From NCBI RefSeq assembly GCF_000954115.1, contig NZ_CP010797.1, positions 62,001-126,000 of the forward strand: a DNA stretch of 64,000 bases. Direction: 5' to 3'. The notes beneath the pieces are model-generated. The model ran no database searches. It saw only the letters and a program-made list of their open reading frames with translations, and was not told the DNA's origin. The stretch is from Rhodococcus sp. B7740. GTDB lineage: Bacteria > Actinomycetota > Actinomycetes > Mycobacteriales > Mycobacteriaceae. Position 1 is the first letter of the stretch; every line of letters starts with the position of its first letter. The translations under genes and the position numbers were made by a program. Shown here one piece after another: positions 17,833 through 26,329 of the stretch.

Positions 17833-19910
17833 GCGGGGTTCCTCTCGATGATGATGTGGCCGACGGCGTCGACGGTGGCGTGCTGATTCATGCCGATGAT
17901 GGTGGTGGAATCGAACTGCTCGACGATCGCAGGGCCGTGAATCTCGTTGTTCGCCAGCAACAGCGACCGCTCGAAGACCGGAGTCTCCACCCACTGGGGC
18001 GCGGACGTGTCGTCCTGCCAGAACAGCGCCTGCGTGGTCGCCTTGATCGCAGCCGAGGAGTCGGCGGTGCCCACCTCGATGTCGGCGATCTGGACGTGGG
18101 GGACCGCGCCGACGCCGGTGACGCGCACGTTGATCAGCTGAACGGGCTTGTCGTCGAACCGCTGCGAGTAGGTGCGTCCGTGCACGTCGTGGAATGCCTC
18201 GGCGACGGTCTTGACCCACACGTCGTCGATCTCACCGTCCGGTGCGGCGACGCGCAATTCGTAACCCTGACCGACGTAGCGGCAGTCGACGCTGCGTTCG
18301 AGCGAAATGTTCTCCGCCGCAACACCGTCCTTCTCGAGCTGCGCGACGGCGAGCGCCGACAGGCGCTCGATCTGCTCCTGCAGCAGTTCGATGTTCGGAT
18401 CGGCGGACGACGTCCACACCGTCGTCGGCTCCTCGTAGCGGATGTCGGTGGTGAGCAGGCCCACGGCGGAGGTGATGCCGGGGTGACCGGGCACTATCAC
18501 GCGAGGAATGCCGAGCTGGTCCGCGATCTGCCAGGCGAACAGCGGACCGGCCCCACCTTCGGCGATCAGTGAGAAATCGCGCGGGTCATAGCCTTTGCGC
18601 ACCGAGTGCAGGCTGATGGCCTCGGTCATAGAATGGGCGAGGATCTTGAAGATGCCCATCGCGGCGTCGTCGAGCGGGGTGTCGAGCTTGTCGGCGATAT
18701 GGGTCTGAATGGCTTCGCGCGCCAATTCCGGCTGTACTTCCATTGTTCCGGACAGGAAGCTCTTCTCGCGTAGCCATCCCATCATCACCATGGCGTCGGT
18801 GGATGTCGGTTCGGTGCCGCCGTGTCCGTAACAGGCCGGGCCGGGAATGGCTCCCGCACTGCGTGGTCCGACGCGGAACATGCCGCCGTCGTCGACCACG
18901 GCGATGGATCCGCCTCCGGCACCGATGGTGTCGACCTCGGCCATCGGCACCATCGCGTGGTAGTCACCGATTCGGGTGTCGAGGAGATGCTTCATGCGTA
19001 GCGCGCCGTCCGGTGCCACTCCGACGTCCGCGGAGGTTCCGCCGACGTCGAGGGTGATGACACTGGGGTATCCGGACGCCCTACCGATGGCGCAACCACC
19101 GAGCAGTCCGGCGACCACGCCACTGGTGAGCAGCGAGACCGGGATTTCGCTGGCGCTGCGCGACGTGACGAGTCCGCCGGCGGAGGTCATGAGGTGGACG
19201 TCCTCCCCGACCTGTGCCGCCTTCGCCTTGCCGGCCAGATTCTCGATGTACTTCGAGGTCTTCGGTCCGATGAAGGCGTTCAGTGCTGCGGTCGAAAAGC
19301 GTTCGTACTCGCGATATTGCGGCGCGACCTCGCTGGAGAGGGAGATGAAGACGCCGGGGAACTCCTCCTCGATGATGGCTCGGACGCGCTGCTCGTGCGT
19401 GGGGTTGCGGTACGCGTGCAGGAACGCGACGGCGATGGCCTGCACACCGCGCTCACGCAGCAGTCGAACCTGTTCGCGCACAGCATCGTCGTCGAGCGGG
19501 GTCAGGACATTGCCTGCGGCGTCGATGCGTTCCGGGACCACACGACGGTTGCGACGCGGAACCAGCTGCCATTTCTGCCACGGAAGATCCTGGTAGTTCG
19601 AGTAATTGAGGGGACGCTTCTTGCGCGCGATGTGCAGCAGGTCGCGGAAACCCTCGGTGGTGATCATGCCGACGTCGCAGCCGTTGTGCTCGAGCACGAT
19701 GTTGGTGGCCACGGTGGTGCCGTGGAAGAACATGTCGATCTCGGACGGGTCGATCCCGGCCCGTTCGGCGAGGACTTTGATTCCGTCCATCGTGCCGATC
19801 GAGGGGTCGTGGTTGGTGGACGGGGTCTTGTGGACGACGACCGTGCCGTCGTCGTCCCACAGGACGAGGTCGGTGAACGTGCCGCCGACGTCGACTCCAA
19901 TGCGTTTCAT
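17829..19910 (-). CDS. Hydantoinase/oxoprolinase subunit A (HyuA), ATP-binding
   Basis: A protein of 693 residues, the usual length for HyuA-type subunits. It begins MKRIGVDVGGTFTDLVLWDD, the ASKHA-type phosphate-binding strand. Further signatures are FFHGTTVATN near residue 62, DVGGTSADVG near residue 290, and IGAGGGSIA near residue 330. The family (N-methylhydantoinase, 5-oxoprolinase, acetone carboxylase and related enzymes) uses ATP to activate a cyclic amide or ketone carbonyl. It is the first gene of hyuA-hyuB-amidase and is divergent from the FadR-type regulator. The substrate cannot be read from the sequence, but adjacent importer and CoA genes suggest a ring that ends as a dicarboxylate. 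Confidence 0.93.
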   Translation of the reverse strand: MKRIGVDVGGTFTDLVLWDDDGTVVVHKTPSTNHDPSIGTMDGIKVLAERAGIDPSEIDMFFHGTTVATNIVLEHNGCDVGMITTEGFRDLLHIARKKRPLNYSNYQDLPWQKWQLVPRRNRRVVPERIDAAGNVLTPLDDDAVREQVRLLRERGVQAIAVAFLHAYRNPTHEQRVRAIIEEEFPGVFISLSSEVAPQYREYERFSTAALNAFIGPKTSKYIENLAGKAKAAQVGEDVHLMTSAGGLVTSRSASEIPVSLLTSGVVAGLLGGCAIGRASGYPSVITLDVGGTSADVGVAPDGALRMKHLLDTRIGDYHAMVPMAEVDTIGAGGGSIAVVDDGGMFRVGPRSAGAIPGPACYGHGGTEPTSTDAMVMMGWLREKSFLSGTMEVQPELAREAIQTHIADKLDTPLDDAAMGIFKILAHSMTEAISLHSVRKGYDPRDFSLIAEGGAGPLFAWQIADQLGIPRVIVPGHPGITSAVGLLTTDIRYEEPTTVWTSSADPNIELLQEQIERLSALAVAQLEKDGVAAENISLERSVDCRYVGQGYELRVAAPDGEIDDVWVKTVAEAFHDVHGRTYSQRFDDKPVQLINVRVTGVGAVPHVQIADIEVGTADSSAAIKATTQALFWQDDTSAPQWVETPVFERSLLLANNEIHGPAIVEQFDSTTIIGMNQHATVDAVGHIIIERNPA

Positions 19911-20223
19911 GCTGCGTCCGTTCTGTCGGTGCCCGAGTGGAGTGGGAAGGCGTGCTCCGCCTGTCCTACGAAGTCGTTGTGGTCACGTCTGAGGTGACAT
20001 GAGTCATAGTGCTGATGATCGACCGGAAAAGCAATACCTCTGATGTATCGGGTCGGCTTTGTCTGAATATCCGGTCTGTTGCGCGTCGATACGGTCGGTT
20101 CCCTGCTAAAAAGCGGATGTATCGAGGGTTGAGATCTCTGTATCTCAGAGCATCGGCCAGGCTAAGCTCGAGCCGACCGGTACCCACTGGTCAGGAACAG
20201 TCGACCAACAGCAGGGGGAAGAC
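19911..20223. promoter_or_regulatory. Divergent promoter region between hyuA and the FadR-type regulator
   Basis: This 313-bp gap has no gene. It holds a dyad ATAC-CTCTGAT-GTAT at 20034-20048 that shares the CTGATGT core with the operator at 21030. A second dyad, TGAGAT-N6-ATCTCA, lies at 20130-20147. The word GATGTATCG occurs twice (near 20043 and 20116). A purine-rich AGGGGGAAG precedes the regulator start. These are plausible autoregulatory sites, but no -10/-35 pair could be assigned with confidence. Confidence 0.5.
20130..20147. promoter_or_regulatory. Inverted repeat TGAGAT-N6-ATCTCA upstream of the FadR-type regulator
   Basis: The dyad has perfect 6-bp arms and lies about 77 bp upstream of the GTG start at 20224. 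It differs from the 17-bp operators of this regulon, so it could be an RNA hairpin or a site for another protein. Confidence 0.4.
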
Positions 20224-20958
20224 GTGGCCCAATCGGCTCCGCTCAAGGCCACCGCCAAGAGCGTCCCCGCGTATGCGGTCCTCGCCGGCCATCTGCGCAG
20301 CCGCATTCTGTCCGGTGAGCTGCAACCAGGGGAACGACTCCCCGGCGAGGCCGAGCTCACTGCCGAATTCGGCGTCGGGCGCAGCACCATCCGTGAAGCC
20401 CTTCGCTCCCTGGCCAGCCAGAATCTGATCGAGACCACCAGGGGAGTGACCGGGGGAAGCTTCGTCGCTGTCCCCAGTGTCGGACACATCAGCGAGCACC
20501 TGGAAACCGGTGTGGCGCTGATGGCCGCCGCCGAGACCGTCACCGTCGATCAGCTCATGGAAGTGCGCAACCTCATGGAGGTGCCCGCAGCCGGCATCGC
20601 CGCGTTCCGCCGCACCGACGAGCATCTCGAGCAGCTCAACGCGACGATCTTCGACCCCAACGACGTGCAGGGACCCGAGACCTTCGCGAAGAACCAAGAA
20701 TTCCACCTCGTCTTGCTTCGCGCAGCCCACAACCCGCTGCTCGAGCTCATCACCGCTCCCGTCTTCCGTGTCCTGTCCGGCCGATTCGGTCGCGATCACG
20801 CACCCGAGGGCTTCTGGCAGTGCGTCGACAGCGATCACCGGGGACTGCTCGACGTGGTCGAAGCCGGTGATTCGATGGCGGCCATGGACCTGATGCGTAA
20901 GCACCTCGGCCACCTCGGTGACTCGTACCGACAGATGGACCGACTCCGAAACCCATAA
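20224..20958 (+). CDS. GntR-family transcriptional regulator, FadR subfamily
   Basis: A protein of 244 residues from GTG 20224 with AGGGGGAAG upstream. The N-terminal winged helix (LRSRILSGELQPGERLPGE, then FGVGRSTIREALRSLASQNL, residues ~22-75) is followed by an all-helical FCD-type effector domain. In that domain, Glu/Asn/His residues (MEVRNLMEVP, FHLVLLRAAHNP, DHRGLLD) resemble the metal/carboxylate pocket. FadR-type regulators usually sense acyl-CoA or organic acids. Palindromes TAAACAT-N3-ATGTTTA at 14739 and 21030, plus a degenerate copy overlapping its own stop at 20956, suggest it controls both the importer and the CoA operons. It is divergent from hyuA. Confidence 0.93.
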   Translation: MAQSAPLKATAKSVPAYAVLAGHLRSRILSGELQPGERLPGEAELTAEFGVGRSTIREALRSLASQNLIETTRGVTGGSFVAVPSVGHISEHLETGVALMAAAETVTVDQLMEVRNLMEVPAAGIAAFRRTDEHLEQLNATIFDPNDVQGPETFAKNQEFHLVLLRAAHNPLLELITAPVFRVLSGRFGRDHAPEGFWQCVDSDHRGLLDVVEAGDSMAAMDLMRKHLGHLGDSYRQMDRLRNP

Positions 20959-20972
20959 ACATCTGCTCTTTA
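20956..20972. promoter_or_regulatory. Degenerate copy of the FadR-type operator
   Basis: TAAACAT-CTG-CTCTTTA keeps the left arm of the 17-bp palindrome and 5 of 7 bases of the right arm. It overlaps the stop codon of the regulator and lies 58 bp before the perfect copy at 21030. Two sites could bind cooperatively. Confidence 0.45.
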
Positions 20973-21029
20973 TCGAGTCGATTCAGGTGATGTCTGCCGA
21001 TTACCGGTTTCCGCGAACCCTTGACGCCG

Positions 21030-21046
21030 TAAACATCTGATGTTTA
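21030..21046. promoter_or_regulatory. 17-bp palindromic operator before the MaoC/CoA-transferase operon
   Basis: TAAACAT-CTG-ATGTTTA is a perfect dyad, 44 bp upstream of the GTG start at 21090. Its arms equal those of the site at 14739. It is the probable binding site of the FadR-type regulator encoded immediately upstream. Confidence 0.78.
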
Positions 21047-21089
21047 TGGTCTAGGTAAGGCACTCGCCAAACCGACACGAGGAGACACG

Positions 21090-21653
21090 GTGGCAATCCA
21101 TCCGGCCGTTCTGGGGCGCTTCTTCGACGACTACACCGTGGGGGACGTCTACCAGCACCCCTTCGGACGGACGATCTCGGAGACCGACAACACCTGGGTG
21201 ACGCTGCTGTCGCTCAACACGAACCAGAACCACTTCAACGCGCATCTGGCATCACAGAACCCGATCACCGATGGGAAGGTCATCGTCAACTCGGGCCTGA
21301 CCGTGTCTGTGGTACTGGGTCTTTCGGTGATCGACATGAGTCAGAACGCGATCTCGAACCTCGCCTTCACCGACATCAAGATGTCCCACCCGGTCTACGC
21401 CGGCGACACCCTGTACGCCGAGAGCATCTGCACGGGGCTGCGCAAGTCCAAGTCTCGGCCCTACGCCGGCATCGTCTCGATGATCACCCGAGGCCTCAAT
21501 CAAGATGGTGCCGAGGTCATTTCGTGGAAGCGCTCGGTCATGGTCGCCACCCGCGACAGTGGCATCGGGCAGAACTACTTCCCCGAAGCACAGAACGGCC
21601 CGCTCGAACTCCCGGCGGACATCGAACTACAGGCGAAGGATTCAGACGCATGA
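21090..21653 (+). CDS. MaoC-family acyl-CoA hydratase
   Basis: A protein of 187 residues from GTG 21090 with AGGAGA upstream. It has the single hotdog domain of MaoC-like hydratases: FFDDYTVGDVYQHPFGRTIS at the N-terminus, the NQNHFNAHLA segment in place of the catalytic helix, and HPVYAGDTLYAES. Members near this type hydrate mesaconyl-, itaconyl- or related branched enoyl-CoA. Together with the CoA transferase and CitE-like lyase it recalls the itaconate pathway trio (CoA transferase, itaconyl-CoA hydratase, citramalyl-CoA lyase). The substrate is inferred only. It is first in a five-gene overlapping operon with a palindromic operator before it. Confidence 0.88.
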   Translation: MAIHPAVLGRFFDDYTVGDVYQHPFGRTISETDNTWVTLLSLNTNQNHFNAHLASQNPITDGKVIVNSGLTVSVVLGLSVIDMSQNAISNLAFTDIKMSHPVYAGDTLYAESICTGLRKSKSRPYAGIVSMITRGLNQDGAEVISWKRSVMVATRDSGIGQNYFPEAQNGPLELPADIELQAKDSDA

Positions 21654-22867
21654 GGCCACTGGAAGACGTCCGCATCATCTCCCTCGAGCAGTACGGTGCC
21701 GGCCCGTTCGGCAGCCTGCATCTGGCCGACCTCGGCGCGGATGTCATCAAGATCGAGGACCCCAGTGTGGGCGGCGACGTCGGCCGCTACGTCCCTCCGT
21801 ACAACGAGGGCGAGGACTCGCTGTTCTTCGAGAGCTTCAATCGCAACAAACGATCTCTCTCGCTCGATCTTTCGACCCCGAGCGGGCGAGCGGTGTTCGA
21901 AGACCTCGTCCGCACCAGCGACGCTGTGTACTCCAACTTGCGCGGTGATGTGCCCGAGAAGATCGGCATCACCTACGACCAGCTCAAGCATCTCAACCCC
22001 GCGATCGTGTGCTGCAGCCTCACCGGCTTCGGCATGACCGGCCCGCGCGCGAAAGAGCCTGGCTACGACTACATCCTGCAAGGACTCGCCGGTTGGATGA
22101 GCGTCACCGGCGACCCCGACGGCCCGCCCACCAAATCCGGCCTGTCGCTGGTCGACTACTCCGGTGGTTTCGTCGCCGCCATTTCACTGCTATCGGGATT
22201 GCACGCTGCCCGACGCGACGGCATCGGTGGTGACTGCGACGTCTCGCTGTACGACACTGCGATGTCGCTGCTCACGTATCCCGCGACGTGGCATCTCAAC
22301 GCCGGCTTCGAGCCAATCCGCACGAAGAATTCCGCTCACCCGTCCTTGGTGCCGTTCCAGGCCTTCGAGGCAACGGACGGATGGCTCATCGTCGGCTGCG
22401 CCAAAGAGAAGTTCTGGGACAGGCTCGTCGTGGCCATCGATCGCCCGGACCTCGGTGCCGATCCGCGGTTCACCAACTTCTCGTTGCGTGGCAAGAACCA
22501 GGACGTGCTCCTGCCGATCCTGGAAGAGGTGTTCGCCACGAACACCGTCGAGCACTGGCTCTCGAAGCTCGGCCCGGCCGGGGTGCCTACCGGGCCGATC
22601 AACGACGTCGAGCACGCACTGACCGAACCCCACACGCTCGCACGCAATCTCGTCGTCGAGACCGAGCATCCGGTGTACGACACGGTGCGTCAGGTCGCGT
22701 CCCCGGTGAACTTCGGTTCCGAGGCCAAGCAGTACCGCCGAGCGCCGCAGCGCAACGAGCATTTCGACGACATCGTGCGCGATCAGTTGGGCTACGACGA
22801 CGAACGCGTCGCGAAACTGAAGGCGGAGGGAGCCTTCGGAACGGCGAAAGACGAGGTGCGGGCGTGA
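21650..22867 (+). CDS. Family III CoA-transferase (CaiB/BaiF type)
   Basis: A protein of 405 residues starting at ATG 21650 (MRPLEDVRIISLEQYGAGPF), overlapping the hydratase stop as ATGA. Family III features include LADLGADVIKIEDP near residue 25, the RNKRSLSLDL strand, and SLTGFGMTGPRA. The PGYDYILQGLAG segment carries the catalytic-aspartate region, and GDCDVSLYDTAMSL follows. It moves CoA from one acyl-CoA to a free carboxylic acid, the likely activation step for the acid released by the upstream pathway. Its stop overlaps the next gene as GTGA. Confidence 0.93.
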   Translation: MRPLEDVRIISLEQYGAGPFGSLHLADLGADVIKIEDPSVGGDVGRYVPPYNEGEDSLFFESFNRNKRSLSLDLSTPSGRAVFEDLVRTSDAVYSNLRGDVPEKIGITYDQLKHLNPAIVCCSLTGFGMTGPRAKEPGYDYILQGLAGWMSVTGDPDGPPTKSGLSLVDYSGGFVAAISLLSGLHAARRDGIGGDCDVSLYDTAMSLLTYPATWHLNAGFEPIRTKNSAHPSLVPFQAFEATDGWLIVGCAKEKFWDRLVVAIDRPDLGADPRFTNFSLRGKNQDVLLPILEEVFATNTVEHWLSKLGPAGVPTGPINDVEHALTEPHTLARNLVVETEHPVYDTVRQVASPVNFGSEAKQYRRAPQRNEHFDDIVRDQLGYDDERVAKLKAEGAFGTAKDEVRA

Positions 22868-24234
22868 GCTCGACCGTCCTGGCGGAGTGGGCGTCGGCTG
22901 TCACCGTTGCCGACCTGTCCGAGGACGTCCGGCACGCCGCCGCGCGTCACCTGCTCGACGGCGTCGGCAATGCCATTGCAGCGCAACGGTTGGGCTACGG
23001 CCGGGCCGGTTGGACGGTGGCCGATGCTCTCGGCGGGCCGCCGGAAGCCCGTCCGCTCACCGGTGCACGCGGGTTGTCGGCACCGGCGGCAGCGTTCGCG
23101 ACCGGAGTGATGGTGCACGCCCTGGACTTCGACGACACGCACGCGGGCGCTCTGGTCCATGCGACGGCCGTCTCTCTTCCCGCGGCCTTCGCCGTGGGGC
23201 AGCAGGTGTCGGCCTCGGGAGCCGACGTGCTGACTGCCGCCGCGCTGGGCCTGGAAACCGCCTGTCGTCTCGGTGAAGTCAGTCCACACGGATTTCATGC
23301 CCGGGGAGTGCACGCCACGGCAGCGGTGGGTCCGTTGACGGCCGCACTCGTTGCCGGTCACCTCTCGAAGTTCGACACCGAGACGTTAGTCAATGCCCTG
23401 GGGATCGCCGGGTCGTCGAGTTCGGGACTGCTCGAGTTCCTCGATACCGATGCCGACACCAAGGCTCTGCATCCGGGATCGGCGAGCATGAACGGTGTTC
23501 TGGCCGCGCGACTCGCCGCCGCCGGTGCAACCGGGCCCTCGTCGGTTCTGGAAGGTCGACGCGGAATCTACGCTGCGTTGACCGACCGGCCGACGAATTT
23601 CGCGGCACTGACCGAGGGGCTCGGCTCGCGATGGGAAGCGACTCGAATCGGCATCAAGCCGTACCCGAGTTGCCAGCTGATGCACGTCACACTCGATGCA
23701 GTGTCGAAGGCGCTCGGGGACAGTGCGGTTCAAGCAAGCGACGTGGCCGACATCGAGGTGTTCGTCCATCCCGATTCGAGCCCGTTCGTTTGTGGACCGA
23801 ACACCGGCGTCGCCTCACCGCGTAGTACCTACGACGGCAAGTTCGACCTGCCGTGGAGTGTGGCGGCGTTGCTGCACGACGGAGCCATCACCGTCTCGAC
23901 CTACACCGACGACTCCATCGCACGTGGCGACGTCCTCATCACCGCCCGCAAGGTGCGGGTGACTAACCTCGCGTCCGAGGTTCCCGCAGCCGCCGCGTCG
24001 GGCAGGGCGGTTCTCACGCTCACCGACGGACGAGTGCTCGACGCCTCCGTCGGCGGCAGTCAGGGATCCGCCGGTTTCCCGCTGAGCGACGACCGTCTGC
24101 TGGAGAAGTTTCTCGCCAACTGTGGCAACGACTCTCGTGCCACCGAGCTCTCCGACCGCATTGTCGGATTGGTCGACGAAACCGACTTGACCGCCATCCT
24201 CGACCTCGCCGCAGCCATCGCGCCGGCACCGTGA
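22864..24234 (+). CDS. MmgE/PrpD-family protein
   Basis: A protein of 456 residues from GTG 22864, overlapping the CoA-transferase stop. It carries the MmgE/PrpD pattern: HLLDGVGNAIAA near residue 28, HALDFDDTHAGALVHATAVS near residue 83, and KPYPSCQLMH near residue 264. The family includes 2-methylcitrate dehydratase, cis-aconitate decarboxylase and iminodisuccinate epimerase. Actinobacterial members beside CoA transferases are usually unassigned. In this operon it could interconvert or decarboxylate a branched dicarboxylate before or after CoA activation. The long upstream in-frame extension only shadows the CoA-transferase gene. Confidence 0.9.
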   Translation: MSSTVLAEWASAVTVADLSEDVRHAAARHLLDGVGNAIAAQRLGYGRAGWTVADALGGPPEARPLTGARGLSAPAAAFATGVMVHALDFDDTHAGALVHATAVSLPAAFAVGQQVSASGADVLTAAALGLETACRLGEVSPHGFHARGVHATAAVGPLTAALVAGHLSKFDTETLVNALGIAGSSSSGLLEFLDTDADTKALHPGSASMNGVLAARLAAAGATGPSSVLEGRRGIYAALTDRPTNFAALTEGLGSRWEATRIGIKPYPSCQLMHVTLDAVSKALGDSAVQASDVADIEVFVHPDSSPFVCGPNTGVASPRSTYDGKFDLPWSVAALLHDGAITVSTYTDDSIARGDVLITARKVRVTNLASEVPAAAASGRAVLTLTDGRVLDASVGGSQGSAGFPLSDDRLLEKFLANCGNDSRATELSDRIVGLVDETDLTAILDLAAAIAPAP

Positions 24235-24273
24235 CACTTCGATCGACGACACCCCAATCGACAGGACATCATC

Positions 24274-25437
24274 ATGGACTTCACGTACGATGAGCAGCAG
24301 ACGGCCTTCCGCAAAGCATTGCGCACCTTCGTCGACAAGGAAATCATCCCGGTCGCTAACGAGTGGGAGAAGACGGGCCGATACCCCACCGAGATCGTCG
24401 AGCACATGAAGGCCATGGGCCTGTTCGGCATCACGACACCGGAGGAGTACGGCGGCCTCGACCTCGACAAGGTCTCGTTCACTTTGGTGTACGAGGAGCT
24501 CGCCCGGGGATGGATGGGTGTCGCCGGAATTCTCGGCAGCCACAACCTCTCGTGCTGGATGATCGGCAAGCACGGTACCGACGAGCAGAAGAAGACACTG
24601 CTGCCCAAGCTTGCGACCGGTGAATGGCGTACGGGAGTCGGCCTGACCGAGCCCGGTGCCGGAACCGACCTGCAGGGCATCAAGACCACCGCCAAGCGCG
24701 ACGGCGACCACTACGTCGTCAACGGTGCGAAGACCTGGATCACCAATGCCCGACACGCGAATGTGCTTCCGGTACTGGTCAAGACCGACACCACAACGAC
24801 GCCTGCACACAAGGGCATGTCGCTGCTACTGATCGACACCACGACCGACGGGTTCGAGGTCCAGCGCGACATGGGCAAGCTCGGCTACAAGGGAACCGAA
24901 TCGTGTGAGATCACGTTCACCGACGTACGGGTCCCCGTCGACGCAGTGCTCGGTGGCGTCGAGGGCCGCGGTCTGCAGCAGGCACTGTCGGGTCTCGAGA
25001 TCGGTCGTCTCAACATTGCCGGACGCAGCGTCGGAATCGCTCAGGCTGCGTACGACGCTGCCCTCGAATACGCGAAGCAGCGCACCGCATTCGGTCAGCC
25101 CATCGCCGAGTTCCAGGCGATCCAGCTCAAGATCGCGGACGTAGCGACCCAGCTGCAGGCTGCACGTCTGATGACGTACTGGGCTGCATCGCAGGCAGAT
25201 TCGGGTAAGCGAGTGGACATGGAAGCGGGCATGGCGAAGTACTTCGCCTCCGAAGCAGCCATCACCGCCAGCCTCGAAGCCATGCGTATTCACGGTGGCT
25301 ACGGCTACTCCACCGAGTTCGTCGTCGAGCGCCTCTACCGGGACGCCCCTCTGATGGCTATCGGTGAGGGCACCAACGACATCATGCGTACCGTCATCGC
25401 GAAGTCCCTCGTCGCGGGTACAGGAGTGATCGGGTGA
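24274..25437 (+). CDS. Acyl-CoA dehydrogenase
   Basis: A protein of 387 residues from ATG 24274, the normal length for a single-domain enzyme. FAD and substrate motifs are clear: GLTEPGAGTDLQGIKTTA, WITNARHA, GRSVGIAQAAYDAALEYAKQ, QLKIADVATQLQAAR and GGYGYSTEFVVERLYRDA. The catalytic base glutamate is the expected one in IGEGTNDIMRTVIA. It oxidises an acyl-CoA to the 2-enoyl-CoA, passing electrons to ETF. Next to a MaoC hydratase and a CitE-like lyase it may act on a branched dicarboxylyl-CoA such as methylsuccinyl-CoA, but that is inference. A 39-bp gap separates it from the MmgE gene, and its stop overlaps the lyase start. Confidence 0.95.
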   Translation: MDFTYDEQQTAFRKALRTFVDKEIIPVANEWEKTGRYPTEIVEHMKAMGLFGITTPEEYGGLDLDKVSFTLVYEELARGWMGVAGILGSHNLSCWMIGKHGTDEQKKTLLPKLATGEWRTGVGLTEPGAGTDLQGIKTTAKRDGDHYVVNGAKTWITNARHANVLPVLVKTDTTTTPAHKGMSLLLIDTTTDGFEVQRDMGKLGYKGTESCEITFTDVRVPVDAVLGGVEGRGLQQALSGLEIGRLNIAGRSVGIAQAAYDAALEYAKQRTAFGQPIAEFQAIQLKIADVATQLQAARLMTYWAASQADSGKRVDMEAGMAKYFASEAAITASLEAMRIHGGYGYSTEFVVERLYRDAPLMAIGEGTNDIMRTVIAKSLVAGTGVIG

Positions 25438-26264
25438 GGTCAGCTCTGACGTACCTCTACGTTCCCGGGGACGTGCCGGAACGCTTCGACAAGGCACTGG
25501 CATCGGGCACCGACGCAGTGGTGCTCGATCTCGAGGACGCAGTCACCGCAGCGAACAAGGATCATGCCCGTGCGACGGTGGCCGAGTGGGTCGCGTCCTG
25601 CGATCCTGGTGACGTGCAGATCTGGGTGCGTGTGAACCCAGAGCTGTTGCAGGAGGACGACATTCGCGCGGTGCTGCACCCGAACCTGACCGGTATCTGG
25701 CTGCCGAAGGTGTCTTCTGCTCGCGAGATCGAGCAAGCTGACGCTCTACTGAGTGGCAGTAGCGCGGTGGTCTCGCCCCTCATCGAGACGGCCGCCGGAG
25801 TGTTCGCCGCACTCGAGATCGCTCGCGCACCTCGGGTCAAGTTTCTTCAGATCGGGGAAGTGGACCTGGCTGCCGATCTGGGCGTCGACGGCTCCGCGGA
25901 GTCACTGTCGTTCGTCCGGGCTCAGGTGGTGGCAGCCAGCGTGGCGGCTGGAATCGATCCGCCGCCGGCCGCGGTGTCGCGAAACTTCCGCGACGCCGAT
26001 GCCTTCGAGGCCGATACTCGAACGCTGGCCGGTCTCGGTTTTGTCGGTCGTGCGTGTATTCATCCGGCTCAACTTGCCCCTGTCCGAACGGTATTCGTGC
26101 CGTCGGAGACCGAGGTCCGCGAGGCCGAGGAACTGTTGTCCGACCTGGATCGGGCTACCTCGGGCGTGGCCGTCGACAGCAAGGGATTCCTGATCGACGA
26201 GGCCGTGGCTCGAACCGCTCGTCGAGTGGTGGAGCGGGGTGCGCGGGAGTCGATCAGCACCTGA
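25434..26264 (+). CDS. HpcH/HpaI aldolase, CitE-like acyl-CoA lyase
   Basis: A protein of 276 residues from GTG 25434 (GTGA overlap with the dehydrogenase). It shows the CitE-like TIM barrel: LTYLYVPGDVPERFDKAL, the Asp/Glu in VVLDLEDAVT, Arg in IWVRVNPE, the metal-binding glutamate in VSPLIETAAG, and the aspartate in LQIGEVDLAADLG. GFVGRACIHPAQ follows. Such enzymes split malyl-, citramalyl- or hydroxymethylglutaryl-type CoA esters to acetyl-CoA plus a keto acid or glyoxylate. It would be the last step of the CoA pathway. The gene is convergent with an unrelated SDR gene. Confidence 0.92.
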   Translation: MRSALTYLYVPGDVPERFDKALASGTDAVVLDLEDAVTAANKDHARATVAEWVASCDPGDVQIWVRVNPELLQEDDIRAVLHPNLTGIWLPKVSSAREIEQADALLSGSSAVVSPLIETAAGVFAALEIARAPRVKFLQIGEVDLAADLGVDGSAESLSFVRAQVVAASVAAGIDPPPAAVSRNFRDADAFEADTRTLAGLGFVGRACIHPAQLAPVRTVFVPSETEVREAEELLSDLDRATSGVAVDSKGFLIDEAVARTARRVVERGARESIST

Positions 26265-26329
26265 CGTCAGCCGAGTCTCGCAGCGCCGAGTCGGCCACTC
26301 GATGCCTGGCCTCGGGTAATCGGCCGTGT

